The notes under the pieces are model-generated. The model was not told the DNA's origin and ran no database searches. It saw nothing but the letters and a program-made list of their open reading frames with translations. Of a stretch of DNA of 64,000 nucleotides, positions 34,798-46,000 are shown in pieces. The stretch is from Aphelenchoides besseyi (Eukaryota; Nematoda; Chromadorea; Rhabditida; Aphelenchoididae): the NCBI GenBank assembly GCA_024699855.1, contig JAMPIQ010000002.1:3596001-3660000 (forward strand), read 5' to 3'. Position numbers and translations under genes: made by a program. Each line of letters opens with the position of its first letter. Within the stretch, counting starts at the first letter, position 1.

Positions 34798-35296
34798 CTA
34801 TCTACTGAAGAACGTTGATGGAACGGTCACTTCAATTGTGTTGGCATTTTTCAAGATTACGAATCGATAGCCAATCGAGCAAATCAACGTGTCAGTGGTA
34901 CTGAATGAAGGAATGAAAGAATCAAGAATTAAAGTGTTTTGAACTTTTAAAATAGAAAAACCCGCCCATAACACGAAGTTAATACCAAGTTCCATAGCAA
35001 TAGCCAAAGCCGTCAATTTTGTTTGCTCTGCGGTTGTTGTAATGTTGAACACTTTTGTGAATGTGACGGTAAGAAACAAGCTTGTACCTCGACAATAAAA
35101 ATTCACGTTGTTATTGACTAGAACGTCGACTCACCAAAGGACAAATGCTCACTTGTCGAACACGAACACTGAATTGATCCCATGAAAAAACGTTGATTGT
35201 CATTAACGACACTGTAAGTTTGTAAACCATTTGGTTATAATAGCCTCTTCGTTTGTAGACGACGATGTCCGCACAATGGAATAAGATTTTGGACAA
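34798..35296 (-). pseudogene. Chemoreceptor-like membrane protein fragment
   Basis: Minus-strand open pieces read FHCADIVVYKRRGYYNQMVY then KLTVSLMTINVF, and after a short gap TSLFLTVTFTKVFNITTTAEQ then KLTALAIAMELGINFVLWAG and CSIGYRFVILKN, to a stop at 34798. The hydrophobic segments and basic linkers fit the middle and end of a serpentine receptor, but not enough transmembrane segments are present for a whole one and no start was found. Confidence 0.35.
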
Positions 35297-35344
35297 AAAT
35301 GCGACCTTATCTCAAAAATGAACGACGCAAAAAATGAAAGAATC

Positions 35345-36543
35345 AGTTTTATTCAACAGAGTTCTCATCACTGAAGACCGAGTTCGAGGAGATGATTGAT
35401 GATGCTTATGGAGAAACACCACGTAAACATCTTCTCAAAACGCAACTGAACATTCTGCTGTCACCCAAGCTACCCGGTAAGCATTGCATTTATCGAATTA
35501 CACCAATTAACCGTTTTAGATCCGTGTGACGCTTGTAAGAGACTAAATGCCCAAGCAAAAGGACCAAGCGTTCTGGACAAGTGATTTCTTTCAGCAAACG
35601 ATTGGCGTACCTCACTAACACCGTCTATCAGAGAAGAAACAGCGTCTTGAGGAAGAGAACTGCGCCGAAAGTGGTAAGACATTTAGTATCAAATTAACGC
35701 TATCCATTGTAGATAAGAACCGCAACTACAAACTAATAGAAAATGGAGTTGTGCCTTTAGCTGATTAGCAAGCTTTTAATCGTACCATACTGCAAGTTGT
35801 ATCATTCGATTCTTTATTCATACTTTTGACTCTAGTGGCCAGTAACCAAAAACAAACATCCGTGAAGATTGGCTCACGACCACAGACGAACTTGAGGCCA
35901 ACATTGCCGATGTAAGTTGTTTTTACAATAACATTACACTATTTTCACTTAGTTGTTAGAAGAAAAAAGCTTGGTTTTTGTATCAGCAAATAGGATGGAA
36001 TGCGATGTTATAACCTTGAGAATTGCCAAACAACGTTTATGTCCGGTATTGGCATCTGTGGGTTTACCATATACAGGAATGGCAATGTTGTGGTAAATGC
36101 GTAGAATGAAACACGACACAATGTGCAGTAATTGCTTCGTTCGCTATAAGTCACTTTAGTAATATTTCCTTGTTTTAGTTGGAGTCATTTAACAAACAAG
36201 GAACTGCCCACCTCGTCTCAACTCTATGGAACAAGACAACAAGTTACTCTTAAACCCGCTGAAAACTGTGGGTCTCTAATTCAAACCAACTCTGCTTTTT
36301 AATTCCAACGTTCGTAGAGTAATCGGTCTATACCTAACTCTTAAATGGTTCTAGTTTCTGAAACTAAACTTCTGCATCTTTTTATTCTTCAAGTTACTTG
36401 ATTATGAGACGGAAATAACATGTTGTGAGACGCTTGTCGGACTGAATTTGAATGCAATTCAAGAGCGAATTGTTGAAGTGGGTGTCGAGCTAGCGAGTAT
36501 CGAAAACAAGTTATGTTTCAAGCAAGGACTTCGATTTTGTTAG
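35345..36543 (+). CDS. Unrecognised multi-exon gene (model uncertain)
   Basis: A series of open exons with fair splice borders: FSSLKTEFEEMIDDAYGETP ... LNILLSPKLP, DPCDACKRLNAQAKG, KKQRLEEENCAES joined to DKNRNYKLIENGVVPLAD, DWLTTTDELEANIADLLEEK ... RMECDVITLRIAKQRLCPVL, SHLTNKELPTSSQLYGT and a last exon LDYETEITCCETLVG ... NKLCFKQGLRFC with TAG at 36541. A stop follows VVPLAD and one splice in the middle could not be made consistent, so there may be two adjacent genes. No domain recognised; helical and Cys-containing. Confidence 0.35.
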
Positions 36544-36786
36544 TGATTATTTGTGTCGCATGTCATAAACGAGTATTCGTCCACAATATCTGACATTCGG
36601 TACCAAGAAAACTAAAAAAAAATCAGAATACAAGGATATAAATTGAATTTGCCCACTGGAATTAAGTCAGCGGTTTATAGGTGAGTTGAATAAGAAGTTC
36701 TTATTGAGTTAGCAATAGAACCTGAAAAGAGCTTTTCCAGTTCTTTCAAGTGAGTTTTCTATCTTCACGTAGTCCTAAATCTTCAT

Positions 36787-37857
36787 ATGAAGTCGTTGTC
36801 CATTGAAGGCATTAGATGTCAACCTTCTGGGGAATATGGTAAAAAAATTGTGATTAGGCTTTCGCTAAAAATGCTTTTTAATGTTGTCTTTATTTCATTC
36901 TATCTACGATTGATCTTCATCTTCTTAACACGCAAAAAGGTGTTCTCAGGTTCCTTCTACAAAATTATGATTCTAAATGGGATGTCAGTAAGTTTGAGAT
37001 AACTGGAACATACTCTTCGGTTCAGGTTTGCATGATTGAAATCGCTGCCCTTATCTTTGATTTTTCTGTAATCCTCGGATTGTTCGGGATCGGCGAGGAA
37101 GATTTCAACAAGCCGGCGCTTTACAAGTCTTTGCTTCTTTTTTGCATGTATTCGTTTGGCACACTAGCTTCTGTCGGGATGCTGTTTCTCTCACTTAATC
37201 GACTTAGCGCCATTGTTCTTATGAATCGATATGAAATAGTAAGTAGTTGAAGCGTCCATTATACGCTTAAGGGATTCATTTTAGCTTTGGAAAACACTTT
37301 TCCCTTATGTTATTGTCATCGAACTCATTATTCCGTTGACTGCATATGGAGAGCTGATCTTCGCGGATGTTTCGTATATCACTACTTGTCGCCGCTCGTG
37401 GCTGTTTGACTCTTACACAATGCACGTTGACGCAAAAACGCTATTTAAGTTATGGAACTATCTATCAACGACCATTTTCTTGGACGGTTTTGTTTTAATA
37501 GTATCTACTTTGGTTAACGTGATCACAGTCACGCTTTTTATTCGATATAAATCTTCAAGGGTAGAAAACTCAATGTTGCCGTTACTGATGATCTGTTTTT
37601 TTTTCGACTTGTTCTGTCATCTTCTTTGGATTCTTTCCGACGTTCTTTCCTACGTTTATACAACTTACGAAGAATTGAACATTCCTTCGTGTGTTGAAAC
37701 GATTATCAGTGTACTGTCTCATATCGCTGTGTTAATCTTCTTGTCTCCTCCTCTGTTTATGATCGCAGTTTCGCAGAAAATTCGTCGAGAGTTTTTCCGA
37801 TCAAATTGTCGCAATGGTAGTTCGGTTTCTTCTGTCAAATTCTATCAAAGAACCTAA
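36787..37857 (+). CDS. Serpentine chemoreceptor (Srg-superfamily, srv-like)
   Basis: Three exons (introns about 36992-37025 and 37242-37284) give a protein of about 330 residues with seven hydrophobic segments. TM2/TM3 region: VCMIEIAALIFDFSVILGLF, MYSFGTLASVGMLFLSLNRL followed by SAIVLMNRYEILW, the R-Y in place of the DRY motif as in srg/srv receptors; later TMs include FLDGFVLIVSTLVNVITVTL and HIAVLIFLSPPLFMIAV; basic C-tail ends KFYQRT. Plasma-membrane chemosensory receptor by family. It converges on the next gene with only 15 bp between the stops. Confidence 0.75.
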
Positions 37858-37872
37858 TAAACCAGTTTATTC

Positions 37873-38898
37873 TTACCGAGCAGTGCTTCTGCTAAATATC
37901 ATGACAGCTCGGGAATCTGCAATCCGACCGTTTGGAATAATGGAGACCCCATAGCGTAGCTTCGGCTTCCCCAAGATCGTCGTGAAGATGACGGTTTGGG
38001 CAAGAGCATTAAACGCGATCATCACACTTGTGTAAGTTCCGATCGTTTGCCAAATGGCCCAATGAAGTTGGTTCGAGACTATGCTGATAAGATTGGGAGT
38101 AAAGTTGAAAGCAATCTCACTTATGGCTGCATAAGAAGTGAGACGATTAACCTAAAGACGAAAACGTCAAGTAGTGAACAGAATGATCTCACCTTCTTGA
38201 AACTTCCATACGTTTTACAAGTAGTCATGTAATTCCTTAGAACAACTTTAAAGATAATTGCAATAACCACGTTCACCCAACCGACAACCAATCGAGAGCT
38301 GAACAGAGACGGTGGAGTTAAAGTGGACACGCATGCGAACGAAGTGCATCCTAAAAAAACGTCTGAATGTGTCGGGAAGTTTATGGGGAACCGTCAGCTG
38401 GACCGAAATCCATGGTAAGATATTGGAGCTTTCGCATTTGGTACAAAAAAGCAGCAAAACAACATAAAACACTGGTTTGTGTAAATGTTCGACGACGCTT
38501 CCGATAACTTGTGGGACGAACAAAAATGCAGACACGATCCAGCAACAAAGCCGTCACGCTGACATTGACTGCAAAAGTTGCAGCGGAGAAAGTCAAGCCG
38601 GTCATGTAAGTCACTAGACCTGAAACGACAACACAGTTAGAACAATGCAAACTAGTATTTAACCGAGTCTTTCTCTTGAGAATACCAAATAACACGCGTA
38701 TACGGTACCAGTGAAACCGGTGATTGTCCAACACACCATATTGAGCATTAGATTCGAGCTTTTTATTATCCACAATCTTTGCGTAGCGGATTTGTAGATG
38801 AGATAAACATGCGATAGAAAGGCAATTGAAAGCGATATGGCCAGGAAGATGTTCTCCCAGAAGATAAAAGTCGTGTAAGGACTCGAGATGCTCGTCAT
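37873..38898 (-). CDS. Serpentine chemoreceptor
   Basis: Start at 38898 gives MTSISSPYTTFIFWENIFLA, a hydrophobic first segment, then NLMLNMVCWTITGFTGTVYA, an intron near 38635-38678, FAVNVSVTALLLDRVCIFVR (DRxC at the TM3 end), LVVGWVNVVIAIIFKVVL, and a last exon RLTSYAAISEIAFNF ... ALAQTVIFTTILGK, ending FSRSTAR and TAA at 37873-37875. The intron around 38340-38450 is not cleanly resolved. The layout fits nematode srb/srbc/sra-type receptors, but I cannot choose the class. Confidence 0.65.
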
Positions 38899-39389
38899 GA
38901 TATGACTGATGCATATGAACTATGTTTAAAATTAATCGAAATTGTATTGTAGATCTTTGGTTCGCGAATTTTCAAGTATACTTTTGTAACACATGTATAC
39001 TGATTGTAGTTAATCGTAGTTGTTAGAACGACTGTTCGCAAGAATACAAACTTCCGGCTTCGTTGGCTCAGATTTTGTGAATGAATATGGAAATGTACTT
39101 TAGATGAACAATTTAAGTGTCCGAAGAGGTGTTCTTATCCTACGACCACCTACTAAACTCGTCATAAAACGTGATTACTAACAAATCAGGTTTCAGAAAG
39201 CCATGGTATCAGGAGTTAAATGACAACAATTCAATTAAATTTACTCAAAGCCCCGCAATTCATGAATCGCATTATTTGTTGCAATAGCAGTAGTGTCGAA
39301 GTAATTCGGTATCCGTCTTCAAACACTTGGAGTGCTTTCCGTAGGCATCTTGTCTTGGATAGTGTTTTTGAGACGCAACAATCGTTCCG
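38899..39389. other. Intergenic
   Basis: AT-rich, with no recognised gene; 5' flank of the minus-strand receptor and 3' flank of the DUF229 gene. Confidence 0.4.
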
Positions 39390-41545
39390 TTATTCAGCAT
39401 CTAAGTGCTGGTTTAGTGTAGAGTAATTCAATTTACATACCTCCACAAAGCCAACATAAGAACCGTTGCTTGGATTGACTGCGAATGTCGTGAAATACAC
39501 TCGGCGTTTGGATTCTGGTCGATGTTGAACCAAACTGAAGGGTTTTTTTCTCGTTTAACGACAGCTGTGCACATTTCGATTTGGTCTCGGAGTTCGATTG
39601 CAATTGCTGGTTCATGTGATCGACAATCACACGGATCAAACGTTTCGCTAATTCCACATCGTCAATTGGAACTTTGGTTTCCTGACAAAGACAGTACTAA
39701 AATAACGCTCAAAGTTCCATTCCAACTATTCAATTTCTACTTGAAATGGTATTTGCAAGTCGTTACAAGTTCGATTGTCGGAAATGGGATGCAGATAAGA
39801 GGTTCCTATTTGATTTCGCGTAAGAGCAGGATCAATAAACTGTTCAAAATCGCTGGTTTCGGTCCACGTTTGGCCATACTAAAAACAGTGAAAACGAAGA
39901 AGAACTTCAAGATCTCATACCTTAGCAATCTCTTTTAAAGTTACATAGGTGTCGTAATGACTGATCAAACGTCGTGAATTCAGATTCAACGTGCTCATCA
40001 ATGTTGGATTTCTTCTCAACTTCTCGGGCACGGCCAACACAAGCATCGGATTTCTGTCTTCGATTCTTCCAATCGAAGTTAGATGAACGCGTGCAAGTCT
40101 ATTGCCATGGTCACCAAAGACAAAAATAAACGAATCACGTAACTACAAATAATTTGTTCACCATCCGTAGAAGTACTTACGTGTTCTTCATTTCTACTGA
40201 AGAATTGGTGAAACGCACTATCAACATGATATCCACCATTGATATGGTCATGTCCAAGATCTGTGAGGAAAAGAAGAGTAACAGTGGGTTTATCAGCATA
40301 GACTTTTAAGTATTTCTCGGTGTATTCTAAGATGTGATGGGTCGCTTCTTTGCATTGTTGTTTCTGGACAACTTGGTTTAGATCTTTTTGTTTCATCAGT
40401 TTGGCCATTCCTTTGAACGTGTGATTGAATGGGATTCGTTTGAATCCATAACAGTTCGGATACATGAATTCGGTTGTAAGCCAATCCTCGGCATTCATCA
40501 TCTCGTAGCCGGCATTAAGGAACTCGTATAAGATATAAGGTCTAGAATCCAAATAATCGTAGCAATAGGGAACCTCGGGAAGTTGCTTCGATTTGTCGTC
40601 AAACGGGTTTTCTGGAAGACGATAAACTCGCTGTCCAAAAAACAACGACATTGTGTTTGGTTTTGTATTCTCGGCATTTTTGCTCATAAAGGGAAAGTGG
40701 ACCCCTCCCAATTGATGTCGAAAGTAAAAGATCGACTTCTGTAAGCTTCGTACAGCTTGTGAACTTGAGAATGAATCCAATCCGAGAATAAAAACGCTGG
40801 GAGCTTTTTCGGTTGTATTCTGAATAGGATCTTTGATGAGACTAAAGGAGCAATTAGGCGATGCAATTTCTAACCATATGCTTACTCTCTATAAACTTGA
40901 TAAATGACATCACGGTACGTAGTTTCATTCGCTTTTTCACATTTGATTTCAACCACGTCACAACGTACAGTGTGATTTGAGTCGCCATTGGTGTCGATCA
41001 AAACGAACTCTTCTTGAGAAATCCGTAAATCAGAAACCGCAAAAACACAACTGAAATACTCATTTGTGCAAAACTTTACTATTAAGTTACCTGTAATAGC
41101 ATCGTTCATCTTCGGCTTCTTGAAACTCATTAACTCGTTCCAGTTGGAATTCCTGGTTAAAAGTGAATCGTGCTTTGTAGGTCGGTTTGCAAGATTCCAG
41201 AGGATCGAATTCCGGATCAACATATTTGAGTACAGTTTCGTCCCATGGGTTAAGAAGAGGTAAACGACATGGAGGATTGGGTTGAGATTGTTTGAATGGA
41301 TTGACGAACGGCGTTTTAAAATGTTTGAGTATTGTCGAATGAACGAATCGAATATGCGTGGATTGATATGACTCTGAAGAAAATGGATTTGATTGTCGAA
41401 TATCTTTCCTACCGTTTGTCAGATGGTAATCGTATAATCTGTCCATTTCTTCGATGAAAGTAACAGTTAGAACTAGACAACCCAACACAATTAAAACATT
41501 GCGAAGGCGCGGTAAGCAACAAAAGTCTCTCAAAGATAAAGACAT
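39390..41545 (-). CDS. DUF229 family membrane-anchored sulfatase-fold protein
   Basis: Start at 41545 gives MSLSLRDFCCLPRLRNVL then a single membrane anchor (IVLGCLVLTVTF); an in-frame ATG at 41680 would add 45 residues. The lumenal part has C-x-P segments (PCRLPLLNPWDE), GLDSFSSSQ, PNTMSLFFGQR, NAGYEMMNAEDW, LLFLTDLGHDHINGGYHVD and FVFGDHGNR, the metal-binding D-H-G motifs of the alkaline-phosphatase/sulfatase superfamily to which DUF229 belongs. DUF229 proteins are expanded in nematodes and their substrates are unknown. Near the C-terminus a run of seven A (about 39543-39549) must lose or gain one base to reach the well-formed end RRVYFTTFAVNPSNGSYVGF; a short last exon ends at 39390. Confidence 0.85.
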
Positions 41546-41843
41546 CGATTGTGTTGTATCAGTAAGTTTTGACCTCGATACAATCAAGTAGTCATGTACG
41601 AGTTGTTTGAGCAGCTTAGCGACCGATTCGATGGCGAAATGTAGAACACAAAACGCAGATGCGATTTCACGAACAACCACCAGAGGAATGCAAACATGTA
41701 TTCAGAATGCTTAGGCCACGTTCGAGGATGATAAACACGATTCTAAGGAGTGTTTATTCACTGCTCAAAGCAAATGACATCACCATCGGTCAATCTTCCA
41801 ATCACTGCAAATAATCTTATTCTACTGTTAAAACGATTTTGTA

Positions 41844-42245
41844 CAGTACTGGACAAAAGTTTGGAAGACACCTGTATCTCGCGAATGGTTGAATGGAACG
41901 GGTCGATTCTTGTACATTAAGATTCTTATCTGAAGAGCATATGAATGAACATAAAGAAATAGTTGAAAAGATTTATTCAATAAAAAAGCTAAAAAAATTG
42001 AAAATGGGAGTGGACAAAAGTTTGGAAGACACTTGGTTTTGCTAAGATATCTGAGCGCCTCACGTTTCGACCACGTCCAAAGGCGCTTATTTGTACAGGA
42101 GAAGAGGGCCTTAATCTTCGGGGCGGTACGATGGATTGCGGCCAAAAGTTTGGGTTTTGTGCGAAATTGATCATTCTTGTACATTTTGTCTTCCATCAGC
42201 TTCCAAACGTTTTCGATCGAATTCAAATCTGGACTACGGGATGGC
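41844..42245 (-). mobile_element. Truncated Tc1-like element (C-terminal end)
   Basis: One inverted-repeat end is present at 41844 (CAGTACTGGACAAAAGTTTG after TA), and the same word ACAAAAGTTTGGAAGACAC recurs at about 42014. The coding part reads SPDLNSIENVWKLMEDKMYK ... LFSCTNKRLW, the end of a DD34E transposase carrying the catalytic Glu. Everything upstream of the PSRSPD motif is replaced by the GC-rich block at 42246-42463. Confidence 0.8.
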
Positions 42246-42463
42246 TAATCGCTCGTAGCTACTTGCTGGTCAAGTAAGAAGACGGTGTTGACTCTCGCCG
42301 GTTGCGGCGGCGGTTGCGCCATGAACGGGGCAAAGGCCCGCTCCACTCGGCGCATCTTCGCCGCCATCGCTTGGATGGCGGCGAAGATCGCCAACAGCAT
42401 CGTGCTGTTGGCGATCAAGATGGCCCAAAGGGCCGCGCCAATCTCACGGTCACAAATAACCAT
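42246..42463 (-). other. GC-rich block with nested perfect palindromes
   Basis: GC content is far above the surroundings. It holds a 15 bp perfect hairpin (42354-42388, loop 5), a second 14 bp perfect hairpin (42386-42416, loop 3) sharing its border, and a GGCCCAAAGGGCC palindrome (about 42422-42434). The minus strand is open for 72 codons (MVICDREIGAALWAILIANS ... FAAIQAMAAKMRR), and because of the palindromes the plus strand encodes a similar IFAAIAWMAAKI. No family recognised. Confidence 0.6.
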
Positions 42464-42666
42464 CTAAAACAAAGCATCATATTAATTTGCAAAACGAACA
42501 CGAAACGCGAAAACTGGTCGAACGACGAGAGTTTGGAATAAATAAATGATCAAAAAATTGAATGGCTGAATCAAAAAGAAGCACAACCAAAATGGACATC
42601 GGAAGCGTCGTCAGATTCCGTTTTCTCCATCGGAGTGAGAGAAATGGCAAAAGCGCCGACAGCCGA

Positions 42667-42987
42667 TTGCGTCTAGAAATGAACGAATGTTGAACGCGTT
42701 GTTCGGATTGCGCAATAACAACAAAAGCACTGACAAGCAGTGGAATTTAGCCGACAATTTGAAAAAAATGGTCGACCAGTGGTTTTGCCGACGACCAAAA
42801 GAAACAACAAGTGATCTATTCATCGGAGAAGATCACTTGAATGTTTTTCGCTCTGCAGAGTCCTTTTTCGCAGCTGCAGTTTCCTTTGGTCGTCGGCAAA
42901 ACCACTGGTCAACACCTGCTTGCCAGTGCTTTTGTTGTTGCGCAATTCGCACAACGCGCTCAACATTCGTTCATTTCTAGACGCAAT
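42667..42987. repeat. Large imperfect inverted repeat (foldback)
   Basis: Left arm 42667-42805 and right arm 42879-42987 are inverted copies with small indels; both share the words TTGCGTCTAGAAATGAACGA, CAACAAAAGCACTG and GTGGTTTTGCCGACGACCAA. Each arm is open (IASRNERMLNALFGLRNNN on the plus strand, IASRNERMLSALCELRNN on the minus). The spacer is about 73 bp, so a transcript would form a long hairpin. Confidence 0.8.
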
Positions 42988-43039
42988 TTTCTTCACCGTC
43001 AGTTTACATTTGTTGTCGTAGCGGTCGGTCATTGAATTT

Positions 43040-46000
43040 GTTCGCTCTTCCCAGTTTAAGAGTTTTCGTTCGCAAATGCTTTTTGATTACTGCTTTCATT
43101 TCTTCCGTAGTCCGTTGTTAATTGTCCAATGGCCGGGAAGAGGCAAGAATCCTCTATTTCTTCGGGACGTTTCGTTTGACGACTGTAACAAACGATATGA
43201 TAGTTGAAAAGAGGATTCTGAGAATATGAATGCGAATTGATTTAAAGATCAAAACTAAACTTTACAAGCCACCTGTGGAAGTTTGTCCTTGATTTAACAA
43301 CAACAGTTTATTTCACCCAAAACTTCGCAACAAAAACAAGGAAATTAGACAAAAATCCAATCGCTTCATTAAGCGTGAAGGCAAGCGGCGGCGTCGAGCG
43401 GCGGAAAGTCGGCGCATCGATTTCTTCTGCAAGCCGCTCGTTGCCGCGACATCACCTATTCGTTTCAGAACAAATGAAAATTGACGAAAGTAGTCAATTA
43501 GGCTTCTATCTTCTCTTTTTTCTAGACGTTGAATGTATTGCTCATATTAAAAGCTTATTGAGATGCAAGCACTGTATAGCTTTTGGTTTTCTTTTATTAG
43601 ATGTATTTTTGGTTGCTGAACAGTTGATGGGTCAGGAAATCAGCTAGACGTTACCTCTTGATCTATCTCGTTTGATTCGTTTCCTCTACCCTCCGCATTC
43701 TCTGTGCTATTTTCACAGTATGTTGTTAGTGATTTTCTGATTCCATTCATATTGCTGATCAAATAGTGCATAGTTTTGCTTTCAACTTTGGGCAAGAAGA
43801 ATTGCGTTTTACATATGATCTGAACTCGAGATCATTCGTTTAAACGCTCCGATGCTCATGAACTCGGCAATTAGATATCCGACTACGCAAAAATAGAACG
43901 AAAGTTGCGAGTAGACGAAGATCTACAGAGTCAAATTTCTTAAATTGCACGTGGTCGTTAGCATCGTAAGTTTGCTGCTCATCATTTCAACTTGAAAAAC
44001 GAATGGAAAGTGTTGGAGAGATGCTGGGAGTTGTTTTTTAGTCTTGATTCCTTCGGTTCAACAATTTCAACACTTTAAAGCGGTGGGAACGAAAAAAGAA
44101 AACTTCGATTTAGTTCGCAGAAAAGAGCTTTTTAATCCGAGAGTCAACGTCACTTCAGTTTGTATCTTCGACTTTGCGCGTATTTCGAAGTCAATCGTGC
44201 GAAGTTTTGTATTCTAATTGTCTATCAAGGTACTTGATCAGATGTTTGTTTTTCGTTCTATTCAATTGGTTTGTCAATTGGCACAAATAAACGGTCGACT
44301 TTTGATTAAGACAACGTGCTCATCGAGTGGTGTCCTCGACTCACGCGCCATTGTTTTCTTCTTCTAAAACTGTTAGACAATGGTAAGTTGCTGAAGAAGT
44401 TGCAAGGAGAATTTGTTTTTTGCCTTGGGCAGTTCTTGTTTCCGCTTTCCATTTCCTTATTTAAATCCTCGGTTTTTATGAAAAGCAACTGAAATTCTTT
44501 TGGTTTATTCGAATTTGAGCTCAAAATGATGTTGAAGTAAGTCTTTTTGTGGATACCTCGTCTGTTTGTTCTCCGTAACTTTTTTACAGTGACGTAGACG
44601 TTTTGCACAAGATTCGGATTCTCCATTGCATCAGATACCTATTTGTCTTCTTAGCTTATAATTGTATCAACTAGCCCTCCAATTCTTCTAAATTTGTGTT
44701 CGAAATTCAAGCAGAGAAATTGACTGTAAAGTCACACTGTTGGTCTTCATTTGAATTAACGGAGACTGCGCTCATCTAATTCTACTGAACGTTTTTGGCT
44801 GAATGGTAAAAAGGGAAACCAAATCAAATCAGTGGTCTTAGACGATGTAAACAACGGTGTTCTGGTCAACGTTTTTATAACAGTAATTGGATTGCCATTG
44901 ACTGTAGTTGAAAGAATAATCAGTTTAAATAGTCTGTTTGTATCCACAAACACCACAGTATCACAAGTGAAGGTATTTGAAGGAACAGATAGTCGGACAC
45001 CGGAAATCCGATTTGAATATCCTCATGGTTTCGTTTTCAAAATGAACGTGGGCTGTCTCGGTCACTAAAATTCCTTTTTACGCGGCTATTCAAAGAACAT
45101 TTTCAGTTCAACAGCTATTCATTACGACTGTCGAACTGACACACGTCTTCTGAAGCTCAAAGCGTTGTTGTTGCCCTCGAATGACCCACTTGTTGCGTTG
45201 TTAATTGATTTATCCGCTCTTTCATTACGCTTCATTTTGCTGTTCACGTCAATGGAGTTTCTGTGCGTGTTCTGAACATTTGAATTGCCGAACGCAAATT
45301 CAATTTTCCCAGTAGGACGCCAAAACGCTTACCGTTCTATCGGACCGTTCTCGAGGACGAACACAGTGAAAGTCGTTTATCTTCGTACGTGTTGCACTCG
45401 TTTTTTCGAATTCACTTGGCCGCTAATGCAAAAGTTTTCGCAATTTTCTGTCTTCGATTTTCGTTCTTCTTCAAACTGTTCGTTCTTCCGAGGGTTTGCT
45501 GATTACACCACATGGTATTCATCAATTATTCCAAGGGTCTGTTGTTCTGAACGTGTTCTGTATTCATTAAATTCGACGATGCACGAAGTCATCTGTTACT
45601 GAAGAATAAGCGAATGAGTTCATTCATCATCTCACTTCCTTTTATGCAGAAACTTTTCGTGTCATAACAAGTGTTCTGCTCAAATTTCGAACATTCACTT
45701 TTGTTCCATTGGGACATTTCACTCAATTGGCTCGTGGAATTGGTAAACTTTTTCATCATTTCGCACATCAAAAATTTCATGTCCGTCTGACTGTTTTATT
45801 GTTCTTCTTATTCGGATTCCTGGGGTTTTTCATTTCGAATTTGCGTGAGTTTGACGGCAAGAACATCAAATGAACGTGTTTATTTCGAACCCACTCAATC
45901 ATTCGATCTCCCGAGATCATTTCGGATCTCCGACGAAAAACTGATACGTGACTTTGCATTACCGTAATAACCTTCTTTTGGCCATTTAACGAAAACCATT

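Noticed and set aside
44306..44626. Minus-strand 106-codon ORF
   Set aside because: No domain, no splice partners, no likely start context; consistent with chance.
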